DNA of 14,623 nucleotides. Source: Prevotella sp. CAG:924. GTDB taxonomy: Bacteria; Bacteroidota; Bacteroidia; Bacteroidales; Bacteroidaceae. Shown piece after piece: positions 8,157 through 13,589 of this stretch. The first letter of the stretch is position 1, and each line of letters opens with the position of its first letter. The notes below the pieces were generated by a model. That model worked only from the letters and a program-made list of their open reading frames with translations. It made no database searches and was not told the origin of the DNA. The stretch spans positions 5,019-19,641 of the forward strand of contig HF988514.1 in assembly GCA_000431975.1 (NCBI GenBank), written 5' to 3'. The translations under genes and the position numbers were made by a program.

Positions 8157-9023
8157 ATGAGCTATCACATTATGAATAAGATACTTTCAACGATCCGCAA
8201 TTACGGATCTATAGCTTTGTCACTTTTCTGTCTGGCCGTCTTCACCGGCTGTATGAGTGGTGACTATGATATTCCTTCCGATGAGGAACTGCTCAACAGC
8301 GTGGGCAATCCCTCCATTACGGAGCGCCATCTGGTGACGATTGCTGAGCTGAAGACGATGTATGCCGACCAGATGGCTGCCAGTGGCGCGGTGAAGCAGA
8401 TCACGGAGGATCTGCAGCTGAAGGCCACCGTCACAGGCAATGACATCAGTGGCAATATTTATCAGGAGATTGCTTTGCAGGACTCGACAGGTGCCATTAT
8501 CGTCGGCGTTTCCGCCTCGGCCCTCTATGGCCAGGTGGCCATCGGCTCGGAGGTGCTCATCGACTTGCAGGATCTTTATATAGGTAACTATCGCATGCAA
8601 CCCCAGATCGGCGCCCTCTACAATGGGACGATCGGCCGTATGAGCCGTTACACCTGGCAGCGTCATTTCCGCTTGACAGGCAAGAGCAATGTCATTGAGC
8701 CGGAGGTGTTTGCCGATGGAGGATCGGCTACGACATGGAACCTTGACAAGGACGCCGGTAAGCTGGGCGTGATCAAGAATGTGAAGTTCAGTGGCGTGGG
8801 AGCCTCTACGACCTATGCCAATCCGGAGGCCGGCGCGGGTAGCGTGAGTCTCTACTTCCAGGGCTACGACCGCACGGTGATGATGTACAATAGCAACTAC
8901 GCCGACTTTGCAGCCGACAAGGTGCCCACCGGCAAGGTGAATGTGACGGGTATCGTAAAACGTTATAACAACTCATGGGAATTCATCATACGCACGATCG
9001 ATGATGTGCAGGAAGTGGAATGA
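8157..9023 (+). CDS. DUF5689-type OB-fold lipoprotein
   Basis: Predicted outer-membrane lipoprotein of 288 residues. The signal peptide ends in the lipobox VFTGC (Cys32), followed by MSGDYD, whose acidic residues resemble Bacteroidetes surface-export signals. Residues about 86-160 carry the DUF5689 pattern (VTGNDISGNIYQEIALQDSTG, then IGSEVLIDLQDLYIGNYRMQ, then QIG), an OB-like fold. Residues about 200-285 form a second OB-like segment ending in GKVNVTGIVKRYNNSWEFI. The start at 8157 is 1 nt after the receptor stop. A second in-frame Met at 8172 would give a more typical signal peptide (MNKILSTIRN) and is a real alternative. Tight coupling to the receptor suggests a ligand-binding partner playing the part SusD plays elsewhere (inference). 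The molecular function of DUF5689 is not established. Confidence 0.82.
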   Translation: MSYHIMNKILSTIRNYGSIALSLFCLAVFTGCMSGDYDIPSDEELLNSVGNPSITERHLVTIAELKTMYADQMAASGAVKQITEDLQLKATVTGNDISGNIYQEIALQDSTGAIIVGVSASALYGQVAIGSEVLIDLQDLYIGNYRMQPQIGALYNGTIGRMSRYTWQRHFRLTGKSNVIEPEVFADGGSATTWNLDKDAGKLGVIKNVKFSGVGASTTYANPEAGAGSVSLYFQGYDRTVMMYNSNYADFAADKVPTGKVNVTGIVKRYNNSWEFIIRTIDDVQEVE

Positions 9024-9078
9024 CCCCTGCTATTGTGTCAACTATGAAATAAAATATAAACAAAATAGAACATCTAAG

Positions 9079-10425
9079 ATGAAAAAGATCATTTATTCGA
9101 TTGCTGTTCTGGCCATGGCGGCCATGACATTTACGGGTTGTGAGAGCATTCCGGCTCCTTACGATCTTGACTATACAGATCCTAATGAGGGTGTGGATTT
9201 GGGTACCCCCGAGGGTGAGGGAACGGTGGCTTCTCCTTATAATATTGCCCGTGTGCTGGAGATCCTCAACAATGGCGAGCAGACCACGAATGCTGTGTAT
9301 GTGAAGGGCCTCGTGAACTCCACACAGGATTTTGATGTCAACTATGGCAATATGACCTACCTCCTCGTTGATGAGATGGGATCGAAGAATACGCTGATGG
9401 TGTATCGTGGCAAATATTACAACGCACAGAAATTCACCTCTGCCGATCAGCTGCAGGAGGGTGACACCGTGGTTGTATCGGGTGTCATTACGCTCTACAA
9501 CGCGACGCCTGAGATGAATGCCGGTTCGTCGATCATCTCTATCAACGGCAAGACGGATGGCAGCTCTACCGGTGGTGAGACGACGGGAACGCCTAGTGGA
9601 ACGGGAACGCAAGCCGATCCTTACAATGTGACGGCTGTCCTTCAGCTGGCCCAAGGTCTTGGCTCGGGCGAGAAGTCGGATCCGGTATATTTCAAGGGTA
9701 AGATTTCTTCGATCAAGGAGGTGGAGACCACTAATTACGGTAACGCTTCCTACTATATTTCTGAGGATGGTACGACCACGGGCGATCAGTTCTACGTGTA
9801 TCATAGCTTCTATCTTAATAATACGAAGTTCACCTCAACCGATCAGATCCATGTAGGCGATGATGTCGTGATCTATGGCACTGTGACCAATTATATGGGC
9901 AACACCCCAGAGACGACAGGCGGCGACAGCTATCTCGTCTCGATCACCAATAATGGCGGATCGACGGTGGGCGAGGGAGAAGTGAGCACGGCGGATGCCG
10001 ACATCGTGTACACACCCTCTACTGATTATGGCTATGAGGAGAAGAAGCCCATCACCACGGTTGCCACCTTGGGCGACGGCACGACCGTGAGCATTATTCA
10101 GAGTGATGGATATACAGCTCCCGCTTATTATCCTGGTGAGGCTCGAATATATGCCAAGAATGTGATCACACTGTCCTCTTCGAAGAAGATAGAGAAGGTC
10201 ATCATCAATTGTGCGTCGCCTGCCAGCGGAAAGAATTACAATGGCAATGATGAGGCTTATGCTACAGATGGCACCCATAAGGTGACGGTCGAGAAGAACA
10301 GCGACACGCAGGTGCAGTTCACCGGTCTTAACGGCAGTAATGTCGACATTGTGAACGACTATTCCGGAACGAGCGGCGGCACGCAGCTTCGCATAAAGAG
10401 CATGGCCATCTATTATGCCGATTAA
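9079..10425 (+). CDS. Lipoprotein with two tandem OB-like repeats
   Basis: Predicted surface lipoprotein of 448 residues; I know of no assigned function. The signal peptide ends in TFTGC (Cys21). The body contains two homologous units: residues about 47-156 (SPYNIARVLEI, VYVKGLV, NYGNMTYLL, EGDTVVVSGVITLY) and 174-291 (DPYNVTAVLQL, VYFKGKI, NYGNASYYI, VGDDVVIYGTVTNY), joined by a Gly/Ser/Thr-rich linker (157-177). The pattern resembles the OB-fold modules (DUF6359/YhcR-like) found in exported Bacteroidetes proteins. A separate beta-rich C-terminal domain (about 307-448) is unassigned. The frame is open from 9001, but that overlaps the previous gene and would bury the signal peptide, so Met at 9079 is chosen. 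It lies 55 nt after the DUF5689 gene, so is probably the third gene of the operon. Confidence 0.82.
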   Translation: MKKIIYSIAVLAMAAMTFTGCESIPAPYDLDYTDPNEGVDLGTPEGEGTVASPYNIARVLEILNNGEQTTNAVYVKGLVNSTQDFDVNYGNMTYLLVDEMGSKNTLMVYRGKYYNAQKFTSADQLQEGDTVVVSGVITLYNATPEMNAGSSIISINGKTDGSSTGGETTGTPSGTGTQADPYNVTAVLQLAQGLGSGEKSDPVYFKGKISSIKEVETTNYGNASYYISEDGTTTGDQFYVYHSFYLNNTKFTSTDQIHVGDDVVIYGTVTNYMGNTPETTGGDSYLVSITNNGGSTVGEGEVSTADADIVYTPSTDYGYEEKKPITTVATLGDGTTVSIIQSDGYTAPAYYPGEARIYAKNVITLSSSKKIEKVIINCASPASGKNYNGNDEAYATDGTHKVTVEKNSDTQVQFTGLNGSNVDIVNDYSGTSGGTQLRIKSMAIYYAD

Positions 10426-10459
10426 GGTGGTTGGCACATGCTGATGGACGCTGCCGGCT

Positions 10460-10488
10460 CTTTCTTAATCTTATGAAGGATTAAAAAG
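10460..10488 (+). terminator. Weak hairpin after the receptor operon
   Basis: CTTTCTTAATC (10460-10470) pairs with GATTAAAAAG (10479-10488) over 10 bp with one bulged C and an 8-nt loop. It lies 35 nt after the lipoprotein stop and before the L31 promoter. It is AT-rich and lacks a following T-run. Confidence 0.3.
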
Positions 10489-10500
10489 TCGGATAAATCC

Positions 10501-10531
10501 TTGGCGGATAGCAAAAAACTTTGTAATTTTG
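10501..10531 (+). promoter_or_regulatory. Promoter of rpmE2 (L31 type B)
   Basis: TTG (10501-10503), 20 nt, then TAATTTTG (10524-10531): an exact Bacteroidetes -33/-7 arrangement with the same spacing as the receptor-operon promoter. The start of transcription would be near 10538, giving a leader of about 50 nt. Confidence 0.78.
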
Positions 10532-10587
10532 CATCCGCTTAGTTTATAGGCAAGAACTATATAGTATTAAAATAACAATAAAAAGAA

Positions 10588-10839
10588 ATGAAAAAAGGTA
10601 TTCATCCCGAAAACTATCGCCCCGTCGTATTTAAGGATATGTCCAACGGCGATATGTTCCTTACAAAGTCTACATGCAAGACTACAGAGACAGTAGAATT
10701 TGAAGGAGAGACTTATCCTGTAGTGAAAGTCGAAATTTCGAACACCTCTCACCCCTTCTATACGGGTAAGAGCAAGCTCGTTGACTCTGCCGGTCGTGTT
10801 GACCGCTTCATGAGCCGCTACGGTAAGTTGAAGAAGTAA
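10588..10839 (+). CDS. rpmE2: 50S ribosomal protein L31 type B
   Basis: Large-subunit ribosomal protein of 83 residues. It starts MKKGIHPENYRPVVFKDM and ends in the typical HPFYTGKSKLVD then GRVDRFMSRYGKLKK. It has a single Cys and so lacks the CxxC-type zinc site of type A L31. This is the zinc-independent (type B, YkgM-like) form, and it is the usual form in Bacteroidales. In some other bacteria this form replaces the zinc form under zinc starvation. Nothing here shows Zur control. It has its own promoter and strong terminator, so although it lies between the receptor operon and the nuclease gene it is an independent unit. Confidence 0.96.
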   Translation: MKKGIHPENYRPVVFKDMSNGDMFLTKSTCKTTETVEFEGETYPVVKVEISNTSHPFYTGKSKLVDSAGRVDRFMSRYGKLKK

Positions 10840-10879
10840 TACTCGGGAGTTTTCCTTAGTATATACACAAAGAGATTAG

Positions 10880-10924
10880 AGTGCGGTCAGACGTAGTTGC
10901 ATATGCGTCTTGCCGCACTTTTTT
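10880..10924 (+). terminator. Rho-independent terminator of rpmE2
   Basis: AGTGCGG (10880-10886) pairs with CCGCACT (10913-10919), and inside it AGACG (10889-10893) pairs with CGTCT (10906-10910). A run of six T follows (10919-10924). It is 41 nt past the L31 stop. Confidence 0.92.
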
Positions 10925-10941
10925 CGTAATAATATCGGTCT

Positions 10942-10963
10942 TATCACGGGCGTTCCCGTGATA
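10942..10963 (+). promoter_or_regulatory. Perfect hairpin 14 nt before the nuclease start
   Basis: TATCACGGG (10942-10950) and CCCGTGATA (10955-10963) form a 9-bp perfect stem with a 4-nt loop (CGTT). It comes after the L31 terminator and just before the ribosome-binding region of the nuclease gene, so it could be a leader structure affecting translation, a protein-binding site, or a second terminator arm. No -7 promoter element is evident between the L31 terminator and this hairpin. Confidence 0.5.
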
Positions 10964-10977
10964 GCAAGAAATATCAC

Positions 10978-11937
10978 ATGATGAAGACATCCCTTTCCCG
11001 TTTTCCTTTCTTAGTCCTTTTTGCTTGCGCATTGTTCACCGCTTGTAATGGTGGGTCGGAGTCGGATCCGGACACGGATGCCGGTTCGTCGACGCCGGCC
11101 GGACAGAACGCGAACAAGAACCTGACGGCCGCCCATCCGGAATACGGCCGTTTGGAGGTGCCCCGTCTGGCTTCCGGCAATTACTATGTCCTCATTCATC
11201 GGTCGCCGGAGCTGGATGTAAACTATATGACGGAGTGGGACGCTACGAAGAAGGCACAACGCTGGAGCGCCTATATTATGACGGCGGCTACGATGGAGAA
11301 GAACGTGAGCCGCTATGAGCCGTCCGGCAGTGAGCTTCAGTATCCCTTTGACGACCAGCTGCCTCAGGACGCGTATTTCAGCAAGGATCCCTTCAGTGGC
11401 TCGGGTTACCAGCACGGACATGTTTGTCCTTCTGCCGACCGGCTCAGTTCCAGGACCGCCAATAAGCAGACGTTCTATCTCACCAATATGCAGCCTCAGG
11501 TGGGGGATTTCAACGAGCAGGGCGGTACATGGTACAATATGGAGAATAAGGTGCGTTCCATCGCCGGCCGCTCAGCCTGGGTTGACACCCTCTTCATCGT
11601 CAAGGGCGGTACGATCGGTGACGGCAAGTACACCAATGCGGCCACGGGAAAGAGCTACAATCTGATTTATCGGACCTTAAGCAACGGACTTGTCGTGCCT
11701 CGTTATTTCTTTGTGGCGCTGTTGCGCAAGAAGGGCAATCTCTATGACGGCATAGCCCTTTGGTTCTCGCAGATCTCATTGGAGAACGACATACAGGATG
11801 CCCGGTTGGCCAAGTATGCCATCTCTATTGATGAGCTGGAGGCACGCACGGGCATCGATTTCTTCTGCAATCTGCCCGACGACGTGGAAGAGGCTGTGGA
11901 GAAGGAGTTCAACACCAGCCTTTGGGGATTCAACTGA
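10978..11937 (+). CDS. DNA/RNA non-specific endonuclease lipoprotein (NucA/Serratia type)
   Basis: Exported beta-beta-alpha-metal nuclease, expected to cut DNA and RNA with Mg2+. It has 319 residues (or 318 if Met at 10981 is used): signal peptide ending in LFTAC (Cys23), then an acidic, Ser/Gly-rich tether (about 24-48). The active-site region reads GYQHGHVCPSADR (143-155), corresponding to the family's (D)RGH motif with His148 as catalytic base; Asp-Arg is replaced by Gln-His. The metal-site region TNMQPQVGDFNEQGGTWYNME supplies Asn170, Asn179 and Glu189. The C-terminal region contains the ELEARTGIDFF and LPD segments usual in this family. It follows L31 but has a separate leader with a hairpin. 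Surface or periplasmic-side attachment is inferred from the lipobox and acidic tether. The family is secure; activity with the altered motif is likely but unproven. Confidence 0.9.
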   Translation: MMKTSLSRFPFLVLFACALFTACNGGSESDPDTDAGSSTPAGQNANKNLTAAHPEYGRLEVPRLASGNYYVLIHRSPELDVNYMTEWDATKKAQRWSAYIMTAATMEKNVSRYEPSGSELQYPFDDQLPQDAYFSKDPFSGSGYQHGHVCPSADRLSSRTANKQTFYLTNMQPQVGDFNEQGGTWYNMENKVRSIAGRSAWVDTLFIVKGGTIGDGKYTNAATGKSYNLIYRTLSNGLVVPRYFFVALLRKKGNLYDGIALWFSQISLENDIQDARLAKYAISIDELEARTGIDFFCNLPDDVEEAVEKEFNTSLWGFN

Positions 11938-11957
11938 TCCCGGTTGCCAATGGTAAC

Positions 11958-12011
11958 AACGACACCTGCCTCCTGCAAGAACCCTCTTTCTTGCAGGAGG
12001 CAGGTGTCGTT
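11958..12011. terminator. 24-bp perfect hairpin between convergent genes
   Basis: Arms 11958-11981 and 11988-12011 are exact reverse complements (24 bp), with the 6-nt loop CCCTCT. The left arm begins AACGACACCTGCC and the right arm ends GGTGTCGTT. It lies 20 nt past the nuclease stop and downstream of the convergent lipoprotein gene, so a two-way terminator is the simplest reading. Neither side has a proper T-run, and the stem is much longer than a normal intrinsic terminator. Confidence 0.65.
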
Positions 12012-12071
12012 ATGGGGGTGATGGTGCCCATTTCTTCGTCTGGTCCTCGTCGTGTGTCATGATAAGGTTGT

Positions 12072-12095
12072 CCCCGGTACCGACAGGCACCGGGG
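12072..12095 (-). terminator. GC-rich hairpin after the unknown lipoprotein gene
   Basis: CCCCGGT (12072-12078) pairs with ACCGGGG (12089-12095), with further CC/GG pairing inside. It begins 8 nt beyond the stop codon of the minus-strand lipoprotein gene. No clear T-run follows, so termination efficiency is uncertain. Confidence 0.55.
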
Positions 12096-12103
12096 GAGGA
12101 GGA

Positions 12104-12724
12104 TCATCTCATGACGACTTTCCATTTCACGGTGCCTTTCTTGTCGGCGGCGGATCTCGTGTTGGATTTGGAGTAGCGGTTCCACCAGAAATCGTCCACC
12201 TCCGTCCCGTCCTCGCTCCAGAGATAGCCGGTGAAGGTGTGGTCGTCGAGATTGAGCTGGTCGTAGGGTATCGTCATGGTGTAGGTGTGGTATTGGTTGT
12301 CGAATCCCAGTTCTTTATATATCAGGTTGATGTCGCCGGTCTTTGTGTCGATGCTCCACGTGAAGTCGCGCATGTATTCCAGATGATCGGTGTGCGGCGT
12401 GTAGTCCCACTGTGTGCCCGTACCGGCAATGCTCTGTGAGTTGTATTGTATGAATTCTATGTCCGTGTCGTAGTCGATGCTGTCGATGGCGATGTTGTTC
12501 TCATCCAGTGCATAGGCCCGCATGGATCCGCGCCATTGTCCGGCGATGGTCTGTGCCATGCTGACATAGAAGTCATCATCTTCGTTCTCTCCGGGACGGT
12601 GGTGTCCGTCCCAGCCGTTGTTATCACCCCATATAAAATCGTAATCGGGATTGTCGCAACTGCTGAATGACAGGGGCAGGGCTAGCATGACGGTGGCGGC
12701 TGCCAGAAGTATATTTTTCCTCAT
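12104..12724 (-). CDS. Lipoprotein of unknown function
   Basis: A 206-residue predicted lipoprotein whose family I do not recognise. The signal peptide runs 1-22 (MRKNILLAAATVMLALPLSF) with the lipidation Cys at 23 after SFSS; the box is weak but the context (SSCDN) is usual for Bacteroidetes. Directly after it comes an acidic, Trp/Gly/His-containing stretch (24-52, including WGDNNGWDGHH). The remainder is beta-strand-rich (AGQWRGSM, DTDIEFIQY, FTWSID, TGDINLIYK, YTMTIPYDQL, HTFTGYL) and reminiscent of small lipocalin-like Bacteroidetes lipoproteins. The frame is open to 12775, but a -7 element (12754-12761) lies within that extension, so Met at 12724 is the start. It is transcribed divergently from the peroxidase gene and convergently with the nuclease. 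No function is assigned. Confidence 0.78.
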   Translation of the reverse strand: MRKNILLAAATVMLALPLSFSSCDNPDYDFIWGDNNGWDGHHRPGENEDDDFYVSMAQTIAGQWRGSMRAYALDENNIAIDSIDYDTDIEFIQYNSQSIAGTGTQWDYTPHTDHLEYMRDFTWSIDTKTGDINLIYKELGFDNQYHTYTMTIPYDQLNLDDHTFTGYLWSEDGTEVDDFWWNRYSKSNTRSAADKKGTVKWKVVMR

Positions 12725-12753
12725 GATTTTACTTTTTGTTAAACTTTCTATTG

Positions 12754-12761
12754 CAAAGATA
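12754..12761 (-). promoter_or_regulatory. -7 element of the unknown lipoprotein gene
   Basis: The minus strand reads TATCTTTG (12761 down to 12754), an exact TAnnTTTG, 29 nt upstream of the chosen start codon. The only TTG nearby (12775-12777) is 13 nt away, shorter than the usual 19-21, so the -33 element is weak or absent. Confidence 0.5.
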
Positions 12762-12794
12762 CGCCCGTTTTTCACAATGTCGTGGCAGAAAAAG

Positions 12795-12831
12795 CCTCTT
12801 TCTTGATAGGGATATCCCTATAGGAAAGAGG
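12795..12831. promoter_or_regulatory. Nested palindrome between divergent promoters
   Basis: A perfect 16-bp palindrome, ATAGGGATATCCCTAT (12806-12821), sits inside a second inverted repeat, CCTCTTTC (12795-12802) with GAAAGAGG (12824-12831). It lies between the minus-strand -7 at 12754-12761 and the plus-strand -7 at 12918-12925. Because the flanking genes diverge, a terminator is not expected here. A DNA-binding site or a cruciform-type element is the alternative. Confidence 0.45.
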
Positions 12832-12893
12832 AAAAGGGGAAGGGGCGGCAGACTTTTTGTTAATCATAAATAAATCAAAAAACACATGAAAAG

Positions 12894-12925
12894 TTTCCAA
12901 GCACGTGAGGTTTTTTGTATATTTG
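12894..12925 (+). promoter_or_regulatory. Promoter of the peroxidase-trxB unit
   Basis: TATATTTG (12918-12925) is an exact -7 consensus. Twenty nt upstream lies TTTC (12894-12897), one base from TTTG. Transcription would start near 12932, about 40 nt before the start codon at 12973. This also argues against the upstream in-frame Met at 12886. Confidence 0.65.
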
Positions 12926-12972
12926 CGCTTCAGAAGTTTATAATTCAAAAAATATTAATCATACAGACAACG

Positions 12973-13521
12973 ATGAAAACAGTTTATGACTTCTCTGTCA
13001 AGGACAGAAAGGGTAACGAAGTATCACTGAAGGAGTATGCCAACGAGGTGCTGCTCATTGTCAACACTGCAACGAAATGCGGTTTCACTCCCACCTATAC
13101 AGAGTTGGAGAAACTTTATAAGACATACCATACACAGGGCTTTGAGATCCTGGACTTCCCCTGCAATCAGTTTGGCCAGCAGGCTCCCGGCACAGATGAG
13201 TCTATCCATGAGTTCTGCAAGCTCAATTATGGCACCGATTTCCCCCGCTTCAAGAAGCTGAAGGTGAATGGCGATGATGCCGATCCTCTGTATAAGTTCC
13301 TCAAGAGCCAGAAGGGCTTTGCCGGTTGGGATGAGACACATCCTCTCTATCCTATTCTTGACAAGATGTTGTCAGAGGCTGATCCCAATTACAAGGAGAG
13401 CGCAGAGATCAAATGGAACTTCACCAAGTTCCTGATCAACAAGAAGGGCCAAGTGGTAGCGCGTTTCGAGCCTACTGAGAAGATTGAGCATATTGAGGAG
13501 GCTGTGAAAGCCCTCTTGTAA
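12973..13521 (+). CDS. Glutathione peroxidase family thiol peroxidase
   Basis: Cytosolic peroxidase reducing hydrogen peroxide or organic hydroperoxides. It has 182 residues. The catalytic tetrad is visible: peroxidatic Cys36 in NTATKCGFTPTY (Cys replacing selenocysteine), Gln70 in FPCNQFGQQ, and Trp148-Asn149 in KWNFTKF. Cys82 (EFCKLNYG) sits where thioredoxin-dependent members carry the resolving Cys, and Cys64 is the conserved FPCNQF Cys, so recycling by thioredoxin rather than glutathione is likely. There is no signal peptide. The frame is open from 12886, but that extension covers the predicted promoter and has no family similarity, so Met at 12973 (MKTVYDFSV) is chosen. The next gene, 68 nt downstream on the same strand, is thioredoxin reductase, which supports a thioredoxin-linked role. 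Confidence 0.93.
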   Translation: MKTVYDFSVKDRKGNEVSLKEYANEVLLIVNTATKCGFTPTYTELEKLYKTYHTQGFEILDFPCNQFGQQAPGTDESIHEFCKLNYGTDFPRFKKLKVNGDDADPLYKFLKSQKGFAGWDETHPLYPILDKMLSEADPNYKESAEIKWNFTKFLINKKGQVVARFEPTEKIEHIEEAVKALL

Positions 13522-13589
13522 TTGTCGGATAAAAGCCAATCGGTCGTTAGAGGTCCGAAGGATTTCTAATGATCTCAAAGCTGAAAAAT

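Noticed and set aside
9001..9078. 26-codon N-terminal extension of the OB-repeat lipoprotein
   Set aside because: It overlaps the end of the DUF5689 gene and would displace the lipoprotein signal peptide from the N-terminus.
8986..9804. 272-codon open frame on the minus strand opposite the OB-repeat lipoprotein
   Set aside because: Composition is rich in Arg, Ile and His with no signal or domain, and it opposes a convincing lipoprotein gene with internal repeats.
5684..10425. Polysaccharide utilisation locus (SusC/SusD)
   Set aside because: There is no SusD homologue, glycoside hydrolase or hybrid two-component regulator; the receptor lacks the SusC-type N-terminal domain.
9835..10437. 200-codon minus-strand open frame
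   Set aside because: Antisense of the second OB repeat and C-terminal domain; the translation resembles no protein family.
10588..10839. L31 as part of the nuclease system
   Set aside because: It has its own consensus promoter and strong terminator, and it is a housekeeping ribosomal gene.
12886..12972. 29-codon N-terminal extension of the peroxidase
   Set aside because: It covers the predicted promoter -7 element at 12918-12925 and adds sequence foreign to the family.
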